From: Lethocerus indicus
Taxonomy: Eukaryota; Arthropoda; Insecta; Hemiptera; Belostomatidae
DNA length: 64,000 nucleotides
Reading direction: 5' to 3'
NCBI GenBank assembly: GCA_019843655.1
Contig: JACDQD010000102.1
Location: forward strand, 8,131,501-8,195,500
Shown: one piece after another, positions 37,650 to 49,592 of the stretch
Position numbering within the stretch: the stretch's first letter is position 1
Layout of the letters: the number at the start of each line of letters is the position of its first letter
The notes under the pieces: model-generated
Told to the model about the DNA's origin: nothing
Databases searched by the model: none
The model's input: the letters and a program-made list of their open reading frames with translations, nothing else
Translations under genes and position numbers: made by a program

Positions 37650-39906
37650 CCCGGGACGCCAAACCCGAAACACATCAAAGTCGCCAGCCAACCCCTACAA
37701 CTATACCCCAGGACCTCATATCAGATACTCCACCGCCGTCCCACCGACCGCCCTATAGTACACCGATTTAAATTCATAGTCCCTCCCACCCCTTCCAGAG
37801 TAAAACAGACGCCACCCTCCCCCCCTCACGGGGCATCATCCTACGCAATAAAGAAGACCACTGCACCAGAAACACAACACTCGATTTCATATAATTGAAA
37901 TTTTATGTTTAAGTTTATTTAAGTTTAACACATTACGTCCGCTTCCAATTGCTGTCCAAGTAAATTAATCTCCCACGTTGTTTGTGCGACCGTTCCTTCC
38001 GTTGCCAGGTATCGCGTGATAATTTGAATCAATTATGATTTTCATACAGAAATATGCGTTATTATTGCGAGAAGATTCCAAAAACCAGTTATTATATTAA
38101 CTGAATTTCCTTACCGCCTCTGGATATATCTGCACATCCTAATTATTTCAAATAGGGTGTCGGTCATTATCGACATTCTTCCAAATTGAGTAACTAATTC
38201 GTACACGCAATCGGAAACGTGTCATTTTGCATAGCAAGGAAGTGAGTGGAAATCTGCGTGGTGCGTTTGACGCGAGGATGTTCATATTACTCGATATATA
38301 AATTTAATAATCTTTCTCTAGTGGTTATACGGTACAATACGTCACAATTCAATATCATAACGTTATTATTGATTCATACCTCGTTCTAGAAACTGTTGTG
38401 AAGCGTCCGAAACGTATGGGCGTCGGTCGGCCGTTTCGGCGTGTGAGTGGCATCTGCCGCGCCTTCGGAAAGCAATTAAAACAAGTTACAACTTTCATAA
38501 GTGGCCGGAGCAGCCGGAGGAGTGTTTTTCCCTCGGAGCTTTGCGGGGTTTGGAATGGGAGTGCCAATCTGCGGGGCGCCGCACGTCTCGACGCCGATAA
38601 CAGTTAGATTTTAGTGGCGCCTGCCCTCCCCGGTATTATAATACCAGATGCCCCGGAAGCCGAACAATTTCTCCGATGGTCTCTCCCTCTTCTCCCTCCG
38701 TAATGAAACTCACGACCGGCATTGGATATAACGGCTGGCGAAAAACCTTCGAAACCAGCCCTCCGCCGTTCCGGTCTCCTCTCGGAGACATTAACTGGCG
38801 ATTCGGAGGGCCTAACTTGTACCGACCCAACTGTTATGTCTCAACTCTCCTAGCGGTTGGGGGATGGACTGATAACAACGATAAAATTCCCGGTTTCGGC
38901 ACCTTCAGACATTGCGGTAATGTATTTCTAAGAGCCACTTCCATTCCCTTTTTTGAAGTTGAAATTTCGACACATGACACATAATCAGTCAACATTTCTC
39001 GTCTTGCATGTGCTATAAACTATTCGGGGGTTTTAGACGGTAATATTAGGTAAACTAATTTCTGTACACCGTAAATTCGGTTGATGAATGGCTGGGAATT
39101 ATCATGTAATTGAGCCATAATTATTAAGCAGTATCCATAACATCACTTTTATATTAGTAATCAATTCATATTTGGCAGTATGAGCGAGTTGGGAGCTGAG
39201 AAAATAAATAGTAAGTCAAACCAGGTAGGAAATTTGGGCTAATTTCACGTGTTGATTTATACTTGGACGGGGATTGTCGAGTTGGGGTGTCTTGATCGTG
39301 CCAGTTGACTATATATAAACAGGAAAGGCGCCCTTCCATCTCACCCCCCACTGCCTTGCTATGGCTTCTACTCTCTCTGTCATACTCTCCCTATCCCTCC
39401 CTCTTTCCCCTCTCTCACTCTTTCTCGCTCTAATAGCAAGATGACGTGACGCTCGATAGTGTCACAGCTAACTCGGAGCCCCATTTGATCCGGACCCAGT
39501 ACCACTGTTTACAATATAACCATTCTTGGCCAATAACGCGATACGGCTGAAATGGAAGCGGGGGGAGGGCGGGTGCATTGGTATTGGGCGTGGAACTGAC
39601 GAGCACAGCCGTAAATTGCATTTTATCTGTAGGTCATCTCTCGATTAATTCTGGCCAATGTTTTGTAACACGGTTCAAAAATAAACCTACCGAAATGAGA
39701 TGGGCGGTGGTCGGGCAAGGCCGGGTCGTCCCAATATGAAATTCCCGCAGAGTAATAATGAAATACTGAAAATGTCTGCCTCCCCCACATACGTACGGAA
39801 TACGTGCAAAAAATAAAACCGGTTTGCAATCCATATTATTTCGTTATTATTTAACCGGTAATATGCAGATTAACAGTGTTGTAATTTCGGTCAGTCAACC
39901 AGAATA
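37649..39906. other. Non-coding spacer before mariner copy 2
   Basis: AT-rich DNA with a moderately GC-rich patch at 38400-38660 and 38690-38900. Short ORFs (up to about 124 codons) show no recognisable content. Confidence 0.5.
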
Positions 39907-39908
39907 TA

Positions 39909-40601
39909 CAGAGGGGTCCAAAAAAATTTATCCACTGTTTAACAGTTCATAACTTGCAAACTAATTGACGGAGTTGTCTCATTTTTGGTGAAAATGTAGC
40001 TTAAAGTCCGACTTAAAGATATCACTGTAGGTGTTCGAAATGGTCACCATTAACATCCACACACAAATGATACCGCCGAACTGCAGCACGAACTACTGAG
40101 TGCAACGTGTTCAATTGGATATTTGCACATGAATGTACGATGGAGTCTCGAAGTTCATCCAATGTGCGTGGCTTTTGTCGATAAACGACGTCCTTTAGTG
40201 TTCCCCACAGGTAAAAGTCCAGACGAGTTAAGTCATTTGTCTCGAATGCGACGAATCGTTAAACGTGTCGGTGGCTCTGTTTGTTACTCATTTCGCCATT
40301 GCCGTTGAACCTCATTAATGTTTTCGCACTTAAAATACCACTTCAAAACTGACTTCCTTTCATCGAATATAAGCCTTGCGCCAGCCATGTTTACTCGAGT
40401 AACAAGGTACAACTAACAACAAAACACTGACTTTCTGGCGACTGTCATCTGACAAAACAAAACAACGCAATACAACGCTTGTATGGCGATTACCGGTTGT
40501 AAACTACAAACTATAACGCTACCAAAAATGAGACAACTCCGTCAATTAGTTTACAAGTTATGGACTTTTAAACAGTGGATACATTTTTGTGGACCCCTCT
40601 G
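39909..40601 (-). mobile_element. Internally deleted Tc1/mariner element, copy 2
   Basis: This 693-bp element is nearly identical to the one at 10902-11593 but in the opposite orientation. It has the same CAGAGGGGTCC termini and TA flanks at 39907-39908 and 40602-40603. Differences are scattered point changes and a few single-base indels. It carries the same internal deletion, so both belong to one non-autonomous, MITE-like family. Confidence 0.93.
40022..40388 (-). pseudogene. Transposase remnant in mariner copy 2
   Basis: On the minus strand it reads MAGARLIFDERKSVLKWYFK, without the early TAG of copy 1, then CENINEVQRQWRNE. It shares the TAA with copy 1, then TEPPTRLTIRRIRDK followed by TGA at the deletion junction. 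The C-terminal LDFYLWG part follows in another frame. It is 367 bp against 366 bp in copy 1, matching the single base lost there. Confidence 0.88.
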
Positions 40602-42643
40602 TATTTCGAGCCTAATCCAGTACGTCTACAATACATTTCAATTATTTATTTTATTTCTCACTGGCGATTCATTTAGCGGTTGGTTGTATGCATCGAGCTA
40701 TTCTGAAGCGCATCGGGGATACCACTCTGAAATAACTGGGCAATCTGTAATTCTCCTTTATGAAATGACTTTTCTTATATGTATTTTTACATTTATTTTC
40801 TTCGATATTGACACACATATTGAGGAGGCCATATGGTGCGATATGTGAAATAATCCAATATGCGGCATATCACGCGTTCTTGTAATGCGGTTAGAATAAC
40901 AAACATCGATTTCGCTTAGAACAAGTTCGCAGGAATAGGAAAAAAAGTGTGAAAAACATCATTAGTGTATTGTCGAGAGGGGGACGGAGCAAGGAAAACG
41001 ATGCCGCCGGCAATTATAGGATATGGCCAAGTCGTATTCATGAATCCTCGTTTGTTTCACCGCAGCTATATAATATGACGGCTATATCCTGGACAGGACC
41101 CCTCTGAATTGCCTGAATAAACAATGAGACAATATAAATTCATAAGGAGATTCCTCCGGAATCTGCCCGCCGCCATTAGCCTGTTGTCGATTTCCCAACA
41201 CAGGGCCATCAACTCACCCCTTTACAATTCGTAATTTTTCCAAACCCGTAACAAAGTATAATCTAGGAGTCCGTCCGTAACAGCACATCCTGGTCCAATT
41301 TATTTTGGAACCAAATTGAAATTTATCGTTTTATCTGTGTAACGAAACAGTTTGTAGTGTAGTCGTCTAATACCATATGCACTATGATCGGTGCAATTAA
41401 TATGAACATTAATATTCAATTGAATCAGTTACAGTAATTAATAATTATAGTGGCGGCACAGCGGCTAAATATTACACGAAGATGAATTGAATTCTCGGCG
41501 TAATGAAGAATATGTTATTAATTTATTTAAGAATTATTGTGTTGCATTAATTAATATTTGGTATTAGATAATTATTCTGATTACAGTGAGAACGTAGACA
41601 TGATATTTGCTCGGAATCCAACCGAGTTGTTATTCGCCTCATTATAGTTTAGCTTTTAGCTCAATGATCCAAATATTCGAGGAGGAAAGATCACGCAACC
41701 GACGAAGATCCCCCACTGAATTCCTTTCGCGAACGTGGTTTTGTACTAGGAGCGATCGCATAGGCTATTAGAGGAGCAATAATAAATTGGCAGTCGGGGC
41801 GGTTTTTCGATCTTTCCCCAGAAGCGTTCCAATTAATTGGACATGAAAACAACGTGGAAATATACGATTCCCCGTATTGAAATTGGGAAGGCACTTTGGG
41901 AAATTGTCGAGAGTGAGAGGGATTACCATAAAAACGGTGACATGTCTCGAGAAGGAAATGAGCGCGCGGATAAGAAATCTTATATTGAGTACGGATCGCG
42001 TGGACTTTGGGACTTCATGAATATGTTATAGACGCCGGAGAACACCGATTCCGGGAATTTCACCTGAAATCAAAAATAATTCATGGGGAGGGGGGACATT
42101 AATACTTATTAGAGATTGTACTAGTCCGGAGGGAGGGAACTTATTTCGGATTTCCGCTACCTCTTATTCAGGAAATTCTCCTAATCCTCCTGCATTGTTT
42201 GTTCTTCGGATTCGCAATACTATTCCCTGGCTGGAGCATTTTAATTTGCAATAGTATCCAGGTGTTATTTACCCCCTTTTGACATTTTGACTGGGAAAAT
42301 TGATCCTTGATGTGACTTTCAAAATCAAATTTAAAACTGACTGAAATTCAGTGAATGTAAAATTTGATGAATGTACAGTGAATGAATATAAAATTTTCAC
42401 CTACTCTTTATATTTATTTCTTATAAAACAGGCTAGTATGTGCTTTTATATTGAATTTATTCATTATTAATAGCCATACAATCGCGCAATACATCATCAC
42501 AAGTACGTGCAATAGAATATGGCTATTCAATTAAACTTACAATATCGCCATTTGCCTTATTTATAGACCCAACAAATTAGGGCAGTAAAATGTAATTAAA
42601 TCATTTTACGCAATTCGTGAATTACTTTTGAGTCTTAGCGTGC

Positions 42644-42675
42644 CGGGGGCGGGTGAGTGAGCGGGGGGTGGGGAG
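42644..42675 (+). other. G-rich tract with G-quadruplex potential
   Basis: Runs of 5, 3, 6 and 4 G lie within about 30 bp, separated by loops of 1 to about 8 bases. Confidence 0.55.
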
Positions 42676-43865
42676 GAGCTAAGAGGATTACGAGATAAAA
42701 GAGACTTCGGGTGAAGAAGTAGGTTCTGCTTAATTTAAGGATCATAAGTGTAAGAAGCTTAGTATCTCAACAAACCTTAGTTGAGACTATCGAAAGTTGT
42801 TAATTTACCTTATCTTTATTTAATATTGCCCAGTATTAATAATAGAAAGTATTATTTTACGCGTCAAGTTCTACTGGACTCTTCCACTGTCTAATTAATA
42901 AGCAACTAGATTAACCTGTTGCCACCTGTTTACTGTATTAGTAAACAGTATAACATGGATATAAATCACAAGAAATGCATTTCTAAGAAAAGTTAACGTT
43001 TCAAGTTATTCTGAGTTGCTATATTTTATATATTATTAACAGAACTTTAACGAAAACTTACATTAAATAACATATTGTTCAATAACATAAAATAATCACA
43101 TTTTTCTTACTTACTTGCATGAAAATGACATTTTTTAAAAATAATTATCAGCCCGACGAACCTCTGTTCCTGTGTCCCTATCTCTGACGTCGCTTCCGGG
43201 TCCGTTTGGGTTTCTCGATTAATTTTTAATTACTGTACATTGAAGGTCATGAATTGTACGACTTCAATCGTATCCCTTTCTTGTGTTTCAACAGCTGCAC
43301 TGTTTTAACGCCTTAAGTTCTGAGGATATACGTACCCGCACAACCATATTTCCTTCTTTTAAGGGGTAGGCTAAACCGCAATGCAGAGCCGTCTCACGGG
43401 CTTAGTAAAGTAGGTCGTCGTACGGTAGGATCCTATAATATTTTAAACTTTATTCATTGGCTTATTTTGTACCATTTAGAAGATTTTTCTCCTTTATATT
43501 TATTTTTTAGTGACTGCTTATTGCCAGGGTGGTTTCATCTATAAGTCATTCTGATATCGATGCCTTAATTATCGGACTGTATTTCCGTTATGACATACAT
43601 TAACAATTATTGTATAGGAAATATTTTTGACTATAAAAAAATCAATTAATAACATAAAATCAATATCGATGATTATCGATGGTAATTTCGGTATAGAATT
43701 TCAGCTGTATTAATGCAGTTAAAACAATTCACGGAAAATATGTTGTTTAATTTCTTTAAAGGAAGGTATATTCTTAAATTTCCGTTTAAATATTTCGTAT
43801 TTGGAACGAATAAATATATAAGAGTCAGATGTTTTTGGTACCAAACACAAACATATAAACATATA

Positions 43866-43884
43866 TGTGTGTGTGTGTGTGTGT
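43866..43884 (+). repeat. (GT)n microsatellite
   Basis: About nine GT units following a short ATAT run. Confidence 0.9.
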
Positions 43885-45719
43885 TTTATTACCTAATTTT
43901 AGCCCGGTGGGATTCTCTGGCGGTCGTTTCCTGTATTCATATTCGGTATTCCGCCGCATCTCCCCTATAAAGTCCACGTCCCAGAAATCACGGTAGCCGT
44001 ATTTCGATATCGGGGGGGAGCCGCCGAAGAAAGACCTCGTTCCATAAGGATAACCCAACCATAACTGTATAACTAACCGAAAGGTATGTCGTGCCCTGAA
44101 TAGCATTACAATAGGGGGTGGGGGCGGAAAAAAAGTTATATAAGGGAATGGCCGAAATTGCCGTTCGGGACGCAGTTTAAGGCGGGGGGAGACTACTCGA
44201 ATCCGGGTGGTGGGGAGGAGGGGTAGTCTAGGCCCAAACGTCGGCTTGAATACTAAGAATATATGTGTAAGTTTGAATTCGAACTAGTGTAAAAAGGCTT
44301 AACAAGCACTTGTATGCTTATGCCAATGCCAGTATTGATTTAAACTCGGATAAATTTCAAGCGGCGGATTGTTGTATGTTTTCTAACTGTCCCTCCGAAG
44401 GCCTTTAAATTCTTACAATGCTCGATAATAATGTGTTAATTGATGATCAGTATGAATGTTACTCTACTGCTTTAAAATGCATGTTTCCAGACTTTTGAAT
44501 GAAAACTATTTTCGTCATAATTGAGTGGACATTCTTTAATGTCCCTTCCTGGTCAAGAAAGTAGTATAGTGAGATATTTTCGTGTAATTCTGTGGGAACA
44601 GTTAAATCTTAGTTAAATATTTGTCTAATAGTTATGAATTATATATGCATACGGTGGCGAACTTCCGGCTCGATCAAATTTATCTTCTCCCCTAACAATT
44701 GTCCGGCAAATTGGCCCGCGGTCATTTCATTGCACGTGTTTTTCTTTTGGCAGAGGGCTGGGTGTTGGCCGGAGAAGAAACGCGGAATATATTAGCCAAT
44801 TTCACGGCCGATAAACCCCGATATGCGGTTTAGAGGGCGAGTCCGGTCGGAGGGCCGCGTTAGCCGAATCAAGGAAAAGAACGGGGGGCCCATACATCGC
44901 CCTTGCCCCCCCCCCGCCCCCATCACTCCTGCGGGGATAAAGAAGAATCCGGGCCGTGTATCGAATGCGGCCGAATAATTGCGTAAATAAAAGCCGGCAG
45001 GGGAGGACAGAGTGGACACGCCATAAACCAAACCCAGTGCGCTGGGGAGGTTTATCCGGCGTATAATGCGGGCGGGCCTCCGATGAAGAAACTAGTCTGA
45101 TTTATATTGGCTTTTATGGGGAGTGGGGAGGGTGGCCGTTCCCTGGCCATGCGGATTAAAACACATAAATAAGGGTAAAAAAAAGTAGGAGAGGGGTCCT
45201 CCTCCAGTGAACAATCGACCCTTCGCCGGCCTCTCTGTATTAACCTCCCCCTACAGGTCTCTTAGTGTATTCCACTTGTTTTGATCGTACAATCGACATT
45301 TCCAGCAGAATGTTACTACATTACGGTATCACAAATGAAACTCTATTTGACTAACTTTTTATTTTAAAAGGCTTGTGATAGCAATGAATCGTGATTACTA
45401 TTAGTTTTTTAAAATTCATTTTATTCTGCGTAAAAGTATAATTTTTGCTTCGTAGGAACAATAAATTCCAACTGTATATATAAAGCTAGTTTTGGCCTAG
45501 GCTTTTGCTTGTGGCTGTTCATTAATCCGGCCTCATCGGCTTCCCAAAATTCCCGGTGCAGCTGCCGCATTCCGGACAAGACAGGCGGGGACGGAAGCTC
45601 CAAGGGGCGTACTGTATTAATGTCTCACTACTTGTGAGAGTGTTGGCACATAGGTGTCGGCAGGATGGAGGAGTCAGTCCTACAGTTGGAATATAGCAAA
45701 CCGGAGGGTAGAGGTCATT

Positions 45720-45759
45720 GTCGGGCGTAATTACTTCGTCTTCAGGAAGTATGCCCGAC
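45720..45759 (+). repeat. GC-rich hairpin
   Basis: GTCGGGC at the start pairs with GCCCGAC at the end, and inner CTTC pairs with GAAG, leaving a small loop and a 3-base bulge. It could fold as RNA or DNA; no terminator or miRNA identity is evident. Confidence 0.45.
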
Positions 45760-45830
45760 TAGCGTGAATTAGCGGCGTCCGGCTGTTTCGGCCTACGGCG
45801 GGTTTTGGGAAGGAGAGTGGGGCCGAGTGT

Positions 45831-45859
45831 GGGGGCGGGCGGGGGGGTTTCTGTGGGGG
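45831..45859 (+). other. Strong G-quadruplex candidate
   Basis: Runs of 5, 3, 7 and 5 G lie within 29 bp, with loops of 1, 1 and 7 bases. It lies inside the 45540-46200 GC-rich island. Confidence 0.65.
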
Positions 45860-47458
45860 TCAAGACACTAATGCCTGCCCCGTTGACAAATAGTCTTCTT
45901 CTGCCGGTGCTCGGTCCCGGCACACCGACATTTCGTTCTCGGACGAGGGTCCCGGGCCCGGTCATCCGTGACGTCATCCGTCATTGTCGGCCCGGGTGGG
46001 CAATATCCGGCACGGAAAACAGGAAAACAGCTTGCCAAATATACAACAGAAACAATCTCTCTCTCTCTCCCCCCCTCCCTCCTCTGGTCTGTTGCCGCCC
46101 CCGCCTCCTTTACGACCGCACACCCCCTTCCATCAACACATAACAACCTAGACGCCCTCCCGCGGGGCCACCATTAGTCTACCTCTTCGCACGGGGCCCA
46201 CGAAACAGGGTATTACACTGTCCGCTGACCTGTAATGTATAGGGCCCCGACAGATATTGACGGCGCCCCCTCGATAAAATGTTCCGCCTTTTGCTCTATG
46301 TAATATAAAGGAATAAATTATTAATGCGGTGCAGAACTCAAAAATAGACCAGTATTGTCAATAGAACATCTTATTTTAACAAATATGGTGTGAGGGGGGT
46401 TGGTATACGTTGATACATTTTAACGCGTTAATACATATAATCTTTATTAATAATAATTATAATCGACGCGTTCGATGAATTCTTTTTATAATGATCCACC
46501 GCTGTATTATTATCTCAGTTAGTGCCCATTTTAATTCTTACTATCTGGTTTTGGACATGGTTTGTAAATTTATGTGTATTAGTTTTATTATTAACCATTT
46601 CAAATAGCATATTATGACAGGAAAAATGACACTTCCCTATTCAATCTATTAACAAAGTTTTTATTATTTCGCCAATTTTACTTAAATTTTATATCGCCGT
46701 TTATTCCAACTTCACTTTTGTATTGCCAAAAATTGGAGATTATTTTATATTTACACCAAATTTCGAATGTAAATATACTCGGTATACTTCAGTTTGTATA
46801 TACTCGTGATTATAGTATGCGATATTGATAAAATATACCTCTCGCAAGTGACAAATGTTTTGAAATATTAATACTGGGCGGGGGCGGATATATGAATTTC
46901 ATCGAATACAATATTTGCCGCCGGGACGTGTCCTATAACACGCGGGGGTTTTAGACGCTTTGAAATTTCATCCGAGCGATATTCAGACCGAACAAATGGA
47001 GAGGGAGCCGGCAATATTCGCTATACGCTCTGAGTTCTGGAATAAACATATTCGCGAAACAAAAATGCGGCCGCCCGAGCGGTAGAACTGGGCCGGAACG
47101 AGCGGCGAGGGAGTTTCATTAGTGGGCATCATGAAAACGTCAAAACCAGAGGTGATGGCAGGCGGAAGGGGCCCGGTGGTCTTCCTCGGCCGGCATTCGG
47201 AGCCCGCCCAAACTCTCTCCCACCCTCCCTCTCACTGCCCTCCCACACAAACTCCTCTAAAGCCTCCAACTACCCTCCAATCGGTAATTATCCGGTGTTT
47301 GGCAAACGACAGCCGGGTTCGATTCGTTGACAGCGTGATGGGGGCGGGGGGCAACATTCCCCCTGTGGAGCCGCAACAAAAGTTTCACCCATTCCTTGTT
47401 CCCTGTTTACCTGAATTATTTCTCTCCACTCTACAATTTCATCTGTCGAAAATGTACT

Positions 47459-47461
<3 letters not shown>

Positions 47462-47517
<56 letters not shown>
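47462..47517. repeat. (AT)n microsatellite
   Basis: About 28 uninterrupted AT units, the longest TA tract in the window. Confidence 0.95.
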
Positions 47518-47519
<2 letters not shown>

Positions 47520-49043
47520 TATACATGATAATGTATATAACGTAATCCTCCGCAGAATGTTTTAAAAATCCAGTTACCTAAATCCTAAATATTGATGGGA
47601 ATCAGAATTTATTTCTTACTGCGGGGAATTCCCTAATCTGGGATAATTATAATGCGTCTTTTCCATACCACAGCCGGACATCTTTGCGCAGCAAATGATT
47701 ATAAGAAGTGGAAATATTCTAAATAACTAACAACCAGTACTTACGTTGAGTACCAGTACTAAGTTTATAGAACAAATCATTACCGTTTTATTCGTTTGAA
47801 TACAAAACATAACTTAGCTATGTAATATAAGCAAAATTAATTTAAATGTCATATTGAACCAAATATAATTCGCTGTTTGTTTTATGCAACAGGAACGATT
47901 TTCAAGAGTGATGCCCCTGCATGAGCCTTGTCACATTGGTTGAATAAACTCCAAGGATTTTGGCTATACAATTAATTGTCAATTAAATATCGTGTCATAT
48001 TAATAACAACTGATGCAAGCGTACCAGCTGTGTCCCATTCCAAGTTACCACTCGAATGTAAAAGAGGCAATAGAATTAGCTTCACAATTTGAAGCTTGCA
48101 GTGGCGTTTGTATTTTTTTCCGATGGCTCTGAATTTTAAATCATAATTTTAATTTCGGACCGTCCCAAAGTAAACGGGAAATGCTCGGTGGAAAATCACA
48201 GCGGGCGGACGGGAGGAGGAGATCTATCCGCTAAGAATTTATCCCCCCATCTGCCTCCGACAATGGAACACACGAAAGGGCCCTTGAGGGAGATGTTAAG
48301 AGCCCGCCCGACCGGTTAGAGGAAAGAGACGGAGAACGAAAGATAAGAAGAGGAGAAGGAAAGTAAGGGAGAAGGAAAGGGAGCGGGTCAGAGAACCGCG
48401 ATGTGCGGAGTCGCTTTTCCTGCCCCCCTCCCCTAAAGTGAAAGTAAATTGAGACAAAAAGCGCAAGAGTGGACAAACAGTTTGAGAAGAGAATAAAACG
48501 AGCTGAAACCTCCTGTTTCACGCTTTGGCCTACAGGTCACTTTCCTGACATCAGTCCTTTCCCTTCGAAGCCCTTTCGTAAATTCTTTTCGAATTTCTGA
48601 ACCATCAGTACATATATCAAAGGGATTTTTTGGGGGAGTAATTTTGTTACACAGTGAAAACGGCTTAAATTATGCGAAATAGAAAAGTTTTGTACTAGCA
48701 AAATAATCCAAAGGGGTAGCATTTTTTCCTTAGCATTCATTACTTATTTTTATAACTTGTTTTTGGAACACCCTTCATTAGTTCACTTTAAGAAAGCAAT
48801 CAATGTTACGAAATTACATTAAATTAAATTTTAGAGTTCCGTGAATTCCGGCATTAACCTTTTTATTCGGTTTTGACTATTTTACATCGTCATATTATCA
48901 CTGAATTTTCGCAATTGATGCAAACTTAATTGTGTGAAACAAACAGAAATAACTTATTAAGGAATTCCTCGATATTTTATTTATATTTATTCATTTGACT
49001 CGAAGAATAACATTATAGATATATTATTTATGTTGCATTAAGT

Positions 49044-49592
49044 TCAGTAAGTATTGAAAAGTATTCTGCGTTCATCGCAGCTCGCTGTCTCAACGTCCAG
49101 CTCAAAGTCTCGGAACAACTTACTGCTTTCCGCATTGCGCTGTTCGCGCCACAAATTTGGCTTCTGGCTAATGCCGAGGGTCGCATTCGTCGCAAACTTG
49201 GAAAGCGGACTTTGAAGAAAAAAGTCCAGCGAGTGTAGAGCCTTTGACAGTATAAATATTCGTCGCCAAAACCGCTCGCTCGCTCCAAGTTGCCAACTGG
49301 CTAAATGATGAAAATCCCCAGACTGGGTCTGGAGGACATAATGCGCCAAGATTCCCAGTTCTTGCAGTCGCAGAGACTTCTCTGGCTGAGACCGAAAGAA
49401 AATGGGGAATGGGGGCTGGGGTTTATTTAATAAACAATAAAACGGCTCCGGGGGTCGGCTGAAGTTAGCTTCTTCGCCACGCCACACTACCACCGACCGC
49501 GGGGAGGAGAGAGAGATATATGTAACGCGAAGGGGGTTATTTACGACAAAAACGGGGTTGGGGTTGTTTCGGACCTTCCAGAAGGTTTTCAT
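49044..49592 (-). CDS. Unassigned 182-codon ORF
   Basis: An ATG-started frame (MKTFWKVRNNPNPVF) runs 182 codons to a stop. Composition is unremarkable; I see no signal peptide, membrane segment or known motif. A second minus frame (49028-49288) overlaps its 3' part. It is the longest open frame outside the YGPP-repeat exon, but a frame of this size can occur by chance in 64 kb. I would not treat it as a gene without expression or homology evidence. Confidence 0.12.
   Translation of the reverse strand: MKTFWKVRNNPNPVFVVNNPLRVTYISLSSPRSVVVWRGEEANFSRPPEPFYCLLNKPQPPFPIFFRSQPEKSLRLQELGILAHYVLQTQSGDFHHLASWQLGASERFWRRIFILSKALHSLDFFLQSPLSKFATNATLGISQKPNLWREQRNAESSKLFRDFELDVETASCDERRILFNTY

Larger units (their letters stand above)
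40604..47461. other. Non-coding stretch with GC-rich islands
   Basis: AT-rich DNA with GC-rich islands at about 44690-45130, 45540-46200 and 47080-47370. It includes a near-pure C run at 44908-44918, G-rich quadruplex-like tracts and a GT microsatellite. ORFs reach 131 codons but none is recognisable. Confidence 0.5.

Noticed and set aside
37263..37898. Frames rich in Ser-Leu or Arg-Glu repeats
   Set aside because: They are translations of the GA microsatellites, as are those near 2217-2473.
47122..47517. 131-codon ORF ending in an Ile-Tyr repeat
   Set aside because: The C-terminal part is translated AT microsatellite and the rest shows no recognisable domain.
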